DNA from: Bacteroidota bacterium
Lineage (GTDB): Bacteria > Bacteroidota > Bacteroidia > Bacteroidales > Prolixibacteraceae
NCBI GenBank assembly: GCA_023251435.1
Contig: JAHEYU010000058.1
Span: 1-39,619, forward strand
Direction: 5' to 3'
DNA: 39,619 nt
Both the position numbers and the translations under genes were made by a program. A model generated the notes under the pieces. That model searched no databases. It worked only from the letters and a program-made list of their open reading frames with translations, and was not told the origin of the DNA. Positions 9,201 through 16,230 of the stretch are shown one piece after another (position 1 is the first letter of the stretch; each line of letters starts with the position of its first letter).

Positions 9201-9303
9201 TTTGAACGATTATGCCAAAGATTTACGCGGGCACTTTTATCGCCACGCCACTGGTGTACTGAAAATGGGTGCTTCGCCAAAAGAAAAGAAACTTGAATTA
9301 TAA
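6292..9303 (+). CDS. Tat-exported tandem FAD-dependent oxidoreductase (two FAD modules)
   Basis: A 1003-residue protein starting with a Tat-type signal (MKRRDFLRTTAAG, RR at 3-4, hydrophobic region to ~30). It carries two FAD_oxidored modules: the first with VDVVVIGGSTAG around residues 52-63, the second with WDVVVMGGGTAG near 398-409. The second keeps HGMGGIGTLGMIGRYYHG, and LLPKGLEGIVVTGLGASAHRD further on, as in PF12831 proteins. The last ~200 residues are mostly helical and may be HEAT-like, giving an uncertain accessory domain. Tat export implies folding with the flavin in the cytoplasm. At about twice the length of single-module relatives it looks like a genuine fusion: the frame is continuous and both modules retain their nucleotide-binding motifs. 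Substrate unknown. Confidence 0.87.
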   Translation: MKRRDFLRTTAAGTAFVATSGWWAVNKANAASHQHIKYCFQSEREIPVAYKVDVVVIGGSTAGVAAAVTASKKGASVFLAAQEPYLGEDLCGTYRFFNGPTISELGQKLFGNGQPTPMLIKRTLDQELISNKIGFLYSTYVTDLVYDENKKIAGVVISNRSGRQVVLAKTVIDATPRAMSARMSAAKFADYPSGKHEFGYVVVGNDSKTASGLRLVDDTQKIQIKDKTYPVYEYRVAVDMPDASMASFARAEQIARDLTWDPNQVECSDLLFQVPPDSLVGQKSVADESVDVELISLKAFQPKKVERLFVLSGCADISRKAAEQLLQPGAMIRIGERIGEEAAMQMVGIRDAAKLTVQGKLLQESKVGDVGELLAGLRPTLNIGVVKAESTHLPVLGTWDVVVMGGGTAGAPAGLGAARNGAKTLVIEYLHGMGGIGTLGMIGRYYHGYRHGFTNEVDAGVKALGGENPRQKKRLDEWVFDWKTEWFRSEIRKAGGEIWFGVIGIGAYVENKQVKGVVISTPYGRGVVLANTIIDSTGSADIAIAAGAGYSYTDGTNVAVQGAGMPPKNPNDFYNNTDWTFTDDSDMIDVWATFIVGKEKFKDQFDLGKLPQTRERRRMNGDFTVSVLDVYNGRTYPDTISIHESSFDTHGFTVDPFFALKPPAHSGVDVVANVPFRALLPKGLEGIVVTGLGASAHRDAMPVIRMQPCLQNQGYAVGIGAAMAAANNQRIRYIDIKKLQKKLIQIQSLEPRVLTDQDNYPPKFEDVQKAAKTLTHELDGLEIVMWDTEKGIPVLTDQLHLAGNQEEKLVYARILGMLDNNSGWEVLQKAVDGFERWDKGWNYTGMGQFGMSMSYLDSLVIALGKSRKPEVLPSIIRLAKLLTPESEFSHFRSIAVAFETLANELPAKVLFELLQMKGVTGHAMTNIQKAIQDTPASGTDTSTRNNALREIILGRALFRCGDYNGLGNQILNDYAKDLRGHFYRHATGVLKMGASPKEKKLEL

Positions 9304-9417
9304 CTAATTTAAATACCTAAAAATCAATCGCATCGAATATTGTAGTTTGGAAGAATACAAATTTGACCGATAGCATCAAACAAATTTGTATTTTTACATC
9401 AAATAAATGCAACAATT

Positions 9418-10629
9418 ATGATACTCGAAAGTGTAATAGCCCGTGTAATAGAGCAACAAAAGAATCGTTTCTCCCTGATAGATACTGGATTGAATCGTGA
9501 ACTTGTACCTGCTACAAAAAGCTTGTCCTCACATGCATTGATTATTTCAGGTATTAGGCGTTGCGGGAAAAGCACGCTTTTAATGCAGATGATGAAAGTG
9601 ATGGATACAGAGACTTTACTGTTTCTAAATTTTGAATCTCCCCAACTTTATGAATTTGCACTTTCAGATTTTCTCCGGTTAGACAATATAATAGCAACAA
9701 AAGGCGTAAGTGTATTGTTTTTCGATGAGTTGCAATTGGTCGAAGGATGGGAAATGTATGTTCGTCAAAAACTGGACGAAGGGTTCAAAGTAATTGTCAC
9801 CGGCTCAAATGCTTCATTGTTAAGTAAAGAATTAGGAACCAGACTTACCGGAAGGCATATATCTCAAGAGCTTTTCCCGTTTTCGTATAGTGAATTTCTT
9901 ACCTTCAGAGGCTTAACTCCTTCATCAGAAAGTTTAAAAACATACATGCAAACAGGCGGTTTCCCTGAATTTTTAAAAACCGGCGATGTTGAACAATTGG
10001 CTTCCCTTTTTGAAGATGTGCTCATAAGGGATATTGTGACACGTTACGGAATTAAGGATATCAAGAGCTTGCATCGGTTGGCAACCTATCTTATTTCCAA
10101 TATTGGTAATCGTATAACTGCCACCAAACTCAAGCAACCACTTTCGATAGGCGCTACCAGTACCATTCTGAGTTGGTTTTCTCATTTGGAACTTTCGTAT
10201 TTGGTAAGTTTTCTGCCCATGTTCAGCCATTCCACAAAGGCTCAACTAATAAATCCCCGAAAAGTTTATGCGATTGATTTGGGATTGGTAACAGTTATTT
10301 CAAGTACAATGACAGAAGATTTGGGACGTAAACTTGAAAATCTGGTATTTTTACATCTAAGAAAAAAATACATGGAGCTTTACTATTTTGACGAGAAAGG
10401 CGAATGTGATTTCGTTGCCATGAAAAACGGTAGTGTTGTTGAATTGGTGCAGGTTTGTTATGAGCTTAGTCCTGATAATCTAAAAAGAGAATTGAACGGA
10501 TTACTTAAGGCTATGCGTTTTTTTAATCTGAAGAAAGCTGTTTTGGTAACTTTCTCCAACAGCGATTTAATAAAAGAAGATACTTATGAAATAGAGGTTA
10601 TTCCTGCTTATAAATATCTGTTAGTCTAG
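9418..10629 (+). CDS. ATP-binding protein, AAA_14 + DUF4143 type
   Basis: A 403-residue P-loop ATPase of the widespread AAA_14/DUF4143 family. Walker A is GIRRCGKS (45-52); Walker B is VLFFDELQLV (D103/E104); the family-typical VTGSNASLLSKELGTRLTGR follows, then FPFSYSEFLTF. The C-terminal DUF4143-like part has VFLHLRKKYMELYYFDEKGECDFV, which resembles a nuclease-like core (E..D patterns), then VQVCYEL. The function of this family is unknown; it is accessory and variable in Bacteroidota genomes. Sampled GC (9541-9600) is 40%, below the 52% of line 7081-7140 in the gene before. A weak promoter may lie at 9362-9396 (TTTG, then TATTTTTA). cstA begins 25 bp downstream and could be cotranscribed. 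Confidence 0.85.
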   Translation: MILESVIARVIEQQKNRFSLIDTGLNRELVPATKSLSSHALIISGIRRCGKSTLLMQMMKVMDTETLLFLNFESPQLYEFALSDFLRLDNIIATKGVSVLFFDELQLVEGWEMYVRQKLDEGFKVIVTGSNASLLSKELGTRLTGRHISQELFPFSYSEFLTFRGLTPSSESLKTYMQTGGFPEFLKTGDVEQLASLFEDVLIRDIVTRYGIKDIKSLHRLATYLISNIGNRITATKLKQPLSIGATSTILSWFSHLELSYLVSFLPMFSHSTKAQLINPRKVYAIDLGLVTVISSTMTEDLGRKLENLVFLHLRKKYMELYYFDEKGECDFVAMKNGSVVELVQVCYELSPDNLKRELNGLLKAMRFFNLKKAVLVTFSNSDLIKEDTYEIEVIPAYKYLLV

Positions 10630-10654
10630 AATTTTTACATCCAATATACCAAAT

Positions 10655-12067
10655 ATGATTACCTTTTTTATTTCAATTGCACTGCTGATTCTGGGATACA
10701 TTTTTTACAGCAAGGTGGCCGAACGCATTTTTGGAGCTGACGAAAACCGCGAAACTCCTGCCATGACAATGAAAGACGGTGTGGATTACATGCCGATGCC
10801 CAAATGGCGGACATTCCTCATCCAGTTTCTGAATATCGCCGGACTCGGACCCATTTTTGGAGCTGTAGCCGGAGCGATGTGGGGGCCAGTCGCCTTTTTG
10901 TGGATTGTCCTCGGATCTATTTTTGCAGGAGCGGTGCACGACTATTTCTCCGGAATGCTTTCCGTGAAACACAAAGGATTGAGTATTCCTGAAATCGTTG
11001 GAATTTACCTCGGAGTTGGCACCAAACAGTTTATGCGCGGTTTTACAGTCGTTTTAATGGTCATTGTAGGCGCAGTTTTCATTATGGGACCGGCTAAAAT
11101 ATTAGCAAGTCTTACTCCTGAAAGTTTAAATATGACTTTCTGGGTTTGGGTAGTTTTCATTTACTACGTGTTGGCCACCATGCTACCCATCGATAAAATT
11201 ATTGGCAAAATCTATCCTGTTTTTGGTTTTGCATTGCTGTTTATGGCAGTTGGCTTAACCACAGCATTGTTTGTAAAAGGGTATCATATTCCTGAACTGA
11301 CTATAGACAATCTGACAAACCATCATACTGAACCCGATAAATTTCCTATTTTTCCGATGATGTTTATAACCATCGCCTGTGGTGCTATTTCAGGATTCCA
11401 TGCCACACAATCGCCGCTGATGGCCCGCTGTATTACGAATGAAAAGCAGGGCAGGGGAGTGTTCTACGGTGCCATGATTACCGAAGGAATTGTTGCGCTT
11501 ATTTGGGCTGCCATTGGAATGGCGTTTTATGGTGGAGTTGGACCACTCAACGAAGTAATGGTTGCCAACAAAGGAAACGCTGCTTTTGTGGTGAATGAAA
11601 TTTCAAATTCGCTGCTCGGTAAACTGGGCGGAGCACTGGCATTGCTCGGTGTTGTTGCGGCACCAATTACTTCGGGTGATACAGCTTTCCGTAGTGCGCG
11701 TTTAATTGTGGCCGATTTCCTGAATTTCAAACAAAGTCCGATAAAAAATCGATTGATCATCAGCATTCCGTTGTTTGCTGTAGGATTTGGCCTGACTTTA
11801 GTTGATTTCGCGGTGATTTGGCGGTATTTTGCATGGTCGAACCAAACGCTGGCAATGATCGTCCTTTGGGCAATCACAGTTTATCTGGCACGCGAAAAGA
11901 AATTCTATTGGATTACATTGATTCCGGCGCTGTTTATGACCACCGTTATAACCAGTTACCTGCTTTTTGCTCCTGAAGGATTTGGCTTATCATACACTGT
12001 TTCTGTTTCAGCCGGATTAATTACAGCACTTTGTTTTGCCGTATTATTTTTTGTAAAAACGAAATAG
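10655..12067 (+). CDS. cstA: Carbon starvation protein A family transporter (short form)
   Basis: A 470-residue, strongly hydrophobic protein with many membrane spans. Marks of the CstA family include LNIAGLGPIFGAVAGAMWGP and AGAVHDYFSGMLSVKHKGLS near the N-terminus, SGFHATQSPLMARC mid-protein and TSGDTAFRSARLIVAD later. E. coli CstA is about 700 residues, so this is the short form common in Bacteroidota, lacking the long C-terminal region. The family imports peptides or pyruvate; the substrate here cannot be told. It follows the DUF4143 ATPase by 25 bp. I see no terminator after the stop; repeat copy A begins ~90 bp downstream. Confidence 0.9.
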   Translation: MITFFISIALLILGYIFYSKVAERIFGADENRETPAMTMKDGVDYMPMPKWRTFLIQFLNIAGLGPIFGAVAGAMWGPVAFLWIVLGSIFAGAVHDYFSGMLSVKHKGLSIPEIVGIYLGVGTKQFMRGFTVVLMVIVGAVFIMGPAKILASLTPESLNMTFWVWVVFIYYVLATMLPIDKIIGKIYPVFGFALLFMAVGLTTALFVKGYHIPELTIDNLTNHHTEPDKFPIFPMMFITIACGAISGFHATQSPLMARCITNEKQGRGVFYGAMITEGIVALIWAAIGMAFYGGVGPLNEVMVANKGNAAFVVNEISNSLLGKLGGALALLGVVAAPITSGDTAFRSARLIVADFLNFKQSPIKNRLIISIPLFAVGFGLTLVDFAVIWRYFAWSNQTLAMIVLWAITVYLAREKKFYWITLIPALFMTTVITSYLLFAPEGFGLSYTVSVSAGLITALCFAVLFFVKTK

Positions 12068-12157
12068 GAATCTTAATAAATTCCCAACAAACAAATCGTG
12101 TATTACTATTTAAGTTAGGTTTCCCACGGATTTGTTATATACTTGTAACGCCAATTT

Positions 12158-12285
12158 ATACCAATTGTATTTATATTTTAGTCCAAAGACAAAATATAAA
12201 TTACAATGGTTAATGCCGATGCTACATGAATATAGTACAATAAGACGAAGTCGCAATTGGACTATTATGAATGTGCAATCGGTAT
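12158..12285. repeat. Structured repeat, copy A (upstream of GH42 gene)
   Basis: A 128-bp element bounded by ATACCAATTG (12158-12167) and CAATCGGTAT (12276-12285), which are inverted at 9 of 10 positions. Inner blocks AGTCCAAAGAC (12180-12190) and TTGGACT (12257-12263) lie exactly 22 bp from each end and are also inverted. The 29-bp ends match at 21 positions. The left half forms a long stem (12161-12179 with 12191-12209, one bulge) with AGTCCAAAGAC as its 11-nt loop. AATGCCGATG (12212-12221) can pair with the right terminus. Copy B shares the plan. It ends 27 bp before the GH42 start codon. Confidence 0.75.
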
Positions 12286-12312
12286 TATTAAACAAATCTA
12301 ATTTAACGAGTT

Positions 12313-14415
12313 ATGTACAAATCCGTATTTTCAATTAAAAAGCAGCTCATTCTGGGTTTAACCGGAATAGTTTTGAGCTTTAATTCTTTTGCTATTAATC
12401 CTGAAAAGTTTTTTCCGGCGAAAGAACTAAACACGGTTGGGGTTTACTATTATCCCGAACACTGGGATTCTACCCAATGGGAGCGCGACTTTAAGAACAT
12501 GGCAAAAATGGGTTTCGAATTTACCCACTTTGCCGAATTTGCGTGGGCACAGCTTGAACCTGCGGAAGGCAAATACGATTTCAAATGGTTAGATAGATCA
12601 TTGCAACTGGCCGCGAAGTACAACCTGAAGGTGATTTTGTGTACTTCAACCGCTACTCCGCCGGTTTGGCTGGTTCGCAAGCATCCTGAAGTGCTGGCAA
12701 CAGACGAAGGCGGTTCGCAGATGGATCACGGCAGCAGACAGCACGCCACTTTTTCGAGCAATTATTATCGCCAGTATTCGATGAAAATGATCGAAGAACT
12801 TGCAAAACGATACGGAAAAGATAAACGTGTAATTGGCTGGCAGCTTGACAATGAACCACGCCGTTTTCTGGATTACGGAAAAGATGCACCACAGCGTTTC
12901 CGCGATTGGTTGAAACAAAAATACACCACCATCGATGCCGTTAATAAAGTATGGGGAACTAACTTCTGGAGTGGAACTTATACCGATTTTCAGGAAATAA
13001 ATATACCGCTTCACAAGCAATGGGGGATGAATTTGCACCAAAGGCTCGACCATTATCGTTTTTCTGACGAAGAAACGGCTTCGTTTCTCGACGAACAAGC
13101 CCGCGTACTCCGGAAATATACATCAGCCGACCAGTACATTACATCTAATTATATCCCGATGTACGACGTTGGTTACATTGGTATGAGCAAAGAACTTGAT
13201 TTTGAAACTTATACCCGGTATTTGGTTTACGGTGGAGATCGTGGTATCGGTCCAAAAGGTTACCGTGTTGGCGAATATTCGCGCATAGCAATGGCCAACG
13301 ATTTTTTCCGTCCGCTGAAAGGTATTTATGGTATTATGGAACTTCAGCCCGGTCAGGTAAATTGGGGAAGCATTAATCCTCAGCCGCTTCCGGGAGCAAT
13401 GCGACTTTGGTTGTGGCATGTGTTTGCCGGAGGTAGCAAACTTACCTGTACTTATCGTTACCGTGCGCCACTTTACGGTTACGAAGCTTATCACTACGGA
13501 ATTGTGGGTACCGATGGATTGACTCCAACTCCTGGAGGGTTGGAATTCAGCCAGTTTATTCAGGATATAAACAAATTGCGTAAGAATTACGATGCGAAAG
13601 CACAACTTCCAAAATCTTACCTTCAGCGCAAAACCGGAATACTATTTAATTCTGATAATGTACAGGCAATTAACCTGAATAAACAAACCACCGAATGGAA
13701 TACTGAAGGCCATTTCCTTAAATATTACAAAGCCTTGAAATCGTTTGGCGCTCCGGTCGATTTTGTGCGCGATACTACCAATTTTGCAAATTATCCGGTT
13801 TTGGTGGTTCCGGCTTACCAGATGATTGATCAGCAAATGATTGATAAACTAACCCGTTATGCTGAAAATGGCGGAAACCTGGTGATGACGACCCGCACCG
13901 GACTTCAGGACAGGAACGGACATTTATGGGAAGCTAAATTTGCGCAGCCCATCTGGAAGCTGATTGGCGCCGAGCTTGAATCGTATGATTTGCTAATGCC
14001 ACATTCTCCTGATAAAATTCGTTTCAACAATCAGGATTACACCTGGACCAGTTGGGGCGATTTACTGAAACCGAACACAGGAACTGAAACCTGGGCAACT
14101 TTCGAAGGTGATTTTTATGCCGGAACATCAGCAGTAATTTCGCGCAAACTGGGCAAAGGAACTGTAACTTACATAGGAGTTGATTCCCGCTCGGGTGATC
14201 TGGAAAAACAGGTTTTGACTAAACTGTACTCACAGCAAGGCATTCAGGTTGAGAATTATCCCGAAGGAGTGATGGTTGATTACCGCGATGGGTTTGGTAT
14301 TGCGGTGAATTATTCCGATAAGGTGTACGAAATGAACTTGCCCGCCAATGCCGAAATAATGGTTGGAACCAAAGCGATGAAAACCGCTGATGTGCTGGTT
14401 TGGAAAGTTAAATAA
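12313..14415 (+). CDS. Secreted GH42 beta-galactosidase
   Basis: A 700-residue enzyme with a signal peptide (residues 1-27, ending FNSFA). The GH42 fold starts with TVGVYYYPEHW (41-51) and FTHFAEFAWAQLEP. The acid/base is E181 in GWQLDNEPRR; the nucleophile candidate is E343 in IMELQPGQVNWG. A trimerisation-like domain follows from about residue 430, and a short C-terminal beta domain ends the protein. GH42 enzymes cleave terminal beta-galactosides, often from galactan or galacto-oligosaccharides; here in the periplasm or outside the cell. No SusC/SusD or regulator is adjacent. Copies of one structured repeat sit 27 bp before the start and from the last base of the stop codon, so the gene is exactly bracketed. 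A weak TATACTTG box lies at 12138-12145. Confidence 0.92.
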   Translation: MYKSVFSIKKQLILGLTGIVLSFNSFAINPEKFFPAKELNTVGVYYYPEHWDSTQWERDFKNMAKMGFEFTHFAEFAWAQLEPAEGKYDFKWLDRSLQLAAKYNLKVILCTSTATPPVWLVRKHPEVLATDEGGSQMDHGSRQHATFSSNYYRQYSMKMIEELAKRYGKDKRVIGWQLDNEPRRFLDYGKDAPQRFRDWLKQKYTTIDAVNKVWGTNFWSGTYTDFQEINIPLHKQWGMNLHQRLDHYRFSDEETASFLDEQARVLRKYTSADQYITSNYIPMYDVGYIGMSKELDFETYTRYLVYGGDRGIGPKGYRVGEYSRIAMANDFFRPLKGIYGIMELQPGQVNWGSINPQPLPGAMRLWLWHVFAGGSKLTCTYRYRAPLYGYEAYHYGIVGTDGLTPTPGGLEFSQFIQDINKLRKNYDAKAQLPKSYLQRKTGILFNSDNVQAINLNKQTTEWNTEGHFLKYYKALKSFGAPVDFVRDTTNFANYPVLVVPAYQMIDQQMIDKLTRYAENGGNLVMTTRTGLQDRNGHLWEAKFAQPIWKLIGAELESYDLLMPHSPDKIRFNNQDYTWTSWGDLLKPNTGTETWATFEGDFYAGTSAVISRKLGKGTVTYIGVDSRSGDLEKQVLTKLYSQQGIQVENYPEGVMVDYRDGFGIAVNYSDKVYEMNLPANAEIMVGTKAMKTADVLVWKVK

Positions 14416-14532
14416 TACCAAATGCAATTCCAAACCAGTCCAAAGACCCATCTGGTATAATGCCGATGAATAGAAATGTTAAGGCCAATCGAGTTTGCGA
14501 AGATTGGACTGTTATATTTCTTCAATCGGTAT
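14415..14532. repeat. Structured repeat, copy B (downstream of GH42 gene)
   Basis: A 118-bp element in the same orientation as copy A: ATACCAAATG (14415-14424), AGTCCAAAGAC (14437-14447), AATGCCGATG (14459-14468), TTGGACT (14504-14510) and CAATCGGTAT (14523-14532). The inner blocks are again exactly 22 bp from each end. The 29-bp ends match as inverted repeats at 19 positions. An 8-bp stem with one G-U pair (14460-14467 with 14525-14532) and CCAATC/GATTGG are possible. It fills nearly all the space between the convergent GH42 and gate-protein genes. Confidence 0.75.
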
Positions 14533-14544
14533 AATACCAAATGC
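14531..14544. repeat. 14-bp direct repeat next to copy B
   Basis: ATAATACCAAATGC occurs at 14412-14425, spanning the GH42 stop and the left end of copy B, and again at 14531-14544, directly overlapping the right end of copy B. The second copy looks like the left tip of another element unit, cut off by the end of the convergent gene. Confidence 0.6.
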
Positions 14545-14547
14545 GGT

Positions 14548-15489
14548 TCAGGTTCTTTTCAGTCTGACCCAAAGTTCAAATCTTCTTGCCCACACAAAAA
14601 CAATGGCAAGCAGTATTCGCGGCCAGATAAGTATAGCCATTGGGTAACCAATAGCCACAAACAAAAGTGGATCTTCCAGTTGCGAATGCGAAATGGCAAT
14701 GTGGTGGTTCAGCAAATCAGCGTCTTCTTTGCTAAGTTTGCCTTCTTCTGACTCACTTATCATGATGGCGCCACCATACGAAAGCCCTAAAGTATTGGCA
14801 ATCATCCACAAAAATCCGGTATTGGCAGGCAGTCCCATAAGTCGTAACAAAGGAATAAAAGGCTTCAGAATCCATTTTATCAAACCGAATTCATTCAGTA
14901 TTCGCTGCAGTATCAAAAGTACATTAACCAGAATGATAATTTTTATAGTCGTGATAGTCATATCAGTCAACCAGTTGATCATTGCAGGTTGAAATGCTTT
15001 TGTTTCCCTGATAAAGCTTTCGTCAGTAATGATCATTTCTCCCGGAAGCAATAAATTAAGACCCCAGGCAGCTATAAAGCTAGCTGACAGGCGTGTTACA
15101 ACCATTCGCCAGGGTGTCGATCCTGTTCGTTTCTGGATGGCTGTTTCCACAATCAAGGCATGTGAGATAAGGCACATTACCGCCAGAATAGTTCCTTCGC
15201 GCTGCCCGGTTCCGAGTGTGGTCATCACCGCAATTACCGAATAAATGTTGGTGAAAAAACTGGTGATCAGTACAATGGAGGCTTGTCCGGATAATCCGAT
15301 CAATTTAAACAAAGGAGCTACCCAACCGGCAATCACATTCAGGATACCAAAAAAATCGAGCAAAAAAACAGCGAACGAAACCGGAATGGTCAGTTTCAGC
15401 AACCATACCGCTGTTTTTGTTCCTTGCGGAAGCGAAGTTTTAACGCAATTTATTAAGCGGGTTTTTATTCCGGAGTTTTCGTTATTCAT
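14548..15489 (-). CDS. Nucleoside-recognition/gate domain membrane protein
   Basis: A 313-residue inner-membrane protein with several hydrophobic spans. Segments such as KLTIPVSFAVFLLDFFGILN, VITSFFTNIYSVIAVMTTLG-like strings and LSYGGAIMISESEEGKLSKEDADLLNHH match the Gate (PF07670, nucleoside-recognition) family, related to SpmA/SpmB and FeoB-type permease halves. Its transported compound, if any, is unknown. The gene lies downstream of the rnf operon but is separated from it by a terminator (15501-15527), so it is probably its own unit or fed by read-through. It converges on GH42 with only repeat copy B between them. Confidence 0.75.
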   Translation of the reverse strand: MNNENSGIKTRLINCVKTSLPQGTKTAVWLLKLTIPVSFAVFLLDFFGILNVIAGWVAPLFKLIGLSGQASIVLITSFFTNIYSVIAVMTTLGTGQREGTILAVMCLISHALIVETAIQKRTGSTPWRMVVTRLSASFIAAWGLNLLLPGEMIITDESFIRETKAFQPAMINWLTDMTITTIKIIILVNVLLILQRILNEFGLIKWILKPFIPLLRLMGLPANTGFLWMIANTLGLSYGGAIMISESEEGKLSKEDADLLNHHIAISHSQLEDPLLFVAIGYPMAILIWPRILLAIVFVWARRFELWVRLKRT

Positions 15490-15500
15490 TTTCTAAAAGT

Positions 15501-15527
15501 AAAAAAGCAGCTCATTTTAAGCTGCTT
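15501..15527 (-). terminator. Rho-independent terminator of the rnf operon
   Basis: On the minus strand, AAGCAGCT and AGCTGCTT form an 8-bp stem (15505-15512 with 15520-15527), followed by a six-T tract (15501-15506). It lies ~120 bp past the rnfA stop and just before the gate-protein gene. Confidence 0.75.
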
Positions 15528-15646
15528 GTATTTTTAAGGATTTCTACGGACAACCATCAATATCCAATGTTCAAGTGGATTGCTAAATGATCACTAATGA
15601 CGTGAAACAAATGACAATAAATGACCTGTTTCGAGATGATCATTCC

Positions 15647-16219
15647 CTATACCAGCCCGGCAAAACCCATAAATGCCAGTGCCAAAATACCTGCGGTAAC
15701 CAGTGCAATCGGGATTCCTTTCATTCCTTTCGGAACGTCGGCCAATGCTAGTTGTTCGCGGATTCCGGAGAAAATAACCAGTGCCAGTGCAAATCCTAAA
15801 GCGGTGGCAACAGTGAAAACAACTGATTCCATCAGATTTAAATCCTTTTTAATCACAAGAATAGCTACACCAAGTACTGCGCAGTTGGTAGTAATAAGTG
15901 GAAGGTAAATACCCAGTGCCTGATATAGTGGCGGACTTACTTTTTTCAGAATAATTTCAAGCATCTGAACCAGTGCAGCAATAATCAGGATAAAACTGAT
16001 GGTTTGCAAGAAAGCCAGATTGAGCGGAAAAAGCACATAAACCTGCACCAGATAGGTTACAATGGTGGCCAGTGTCATCACAAAAAGTACAGAAGCCCCC
16101 ATCCCAATGGCAGTTTCAGTTTTGGTACTTACCCCCAAAAAAGGACAAATTCCAAGAAACTGCGCCAACACGATGTTGTTTACGAAAATGGCCGATATGA
16201 TGATAATAATATATTCCAT
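15647..16219 (-). CDS. rnfA: Rnf complex subunit RnfA
   Basis: A 190-residue integral membrane subunit of the ion-translocating ferredoxin:NAD+ oxidoreductase. It has about six hydrophobic spans and the family-typical NNIVLAQFLGICPFLGVS near the N-terminus (residues ~14-31), and ALGIYLPLITTNCAVLGVAI in the middle. RnfA and RnfE are homologous and form the inverted-repeat membrane core that holds an iron-sulfur centre. It is the last gene of rnfBCDGEA, 11 bp after rnfE. Length is normal for the family. High confidence. Confidence 0.95.
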   Translation of the reverse strand: MEYIIIIISAIFVNNIVLAQFLGICPFLGVSTKTETAIGMGASVLFVMTLATIVTYLVQVYVLFPLNLAFLQTISFILIIAALVQMLEIILKKVSPPLYQALGIYLPLITTNCAVLGVAILVIKKDLNLMESVVFTVATALGFALALVIFSGIREQLALADVPKGMKGIPIALVTAGILALAFMGFAGLV

Positions 16220-16230
16220 GATCAGAATGA

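Noticed and set aside
12110-12338. Small ORFs on both strands around repeat copy A
   Set aside because: They coincide with the inverted repeat and have no protein-like composition; the repeat explains them.
15581-15636. Recurring AATGAC motifs after rnfA
   Set aside because: Three irregularly spaced hexamers are too few to call a repeat array.
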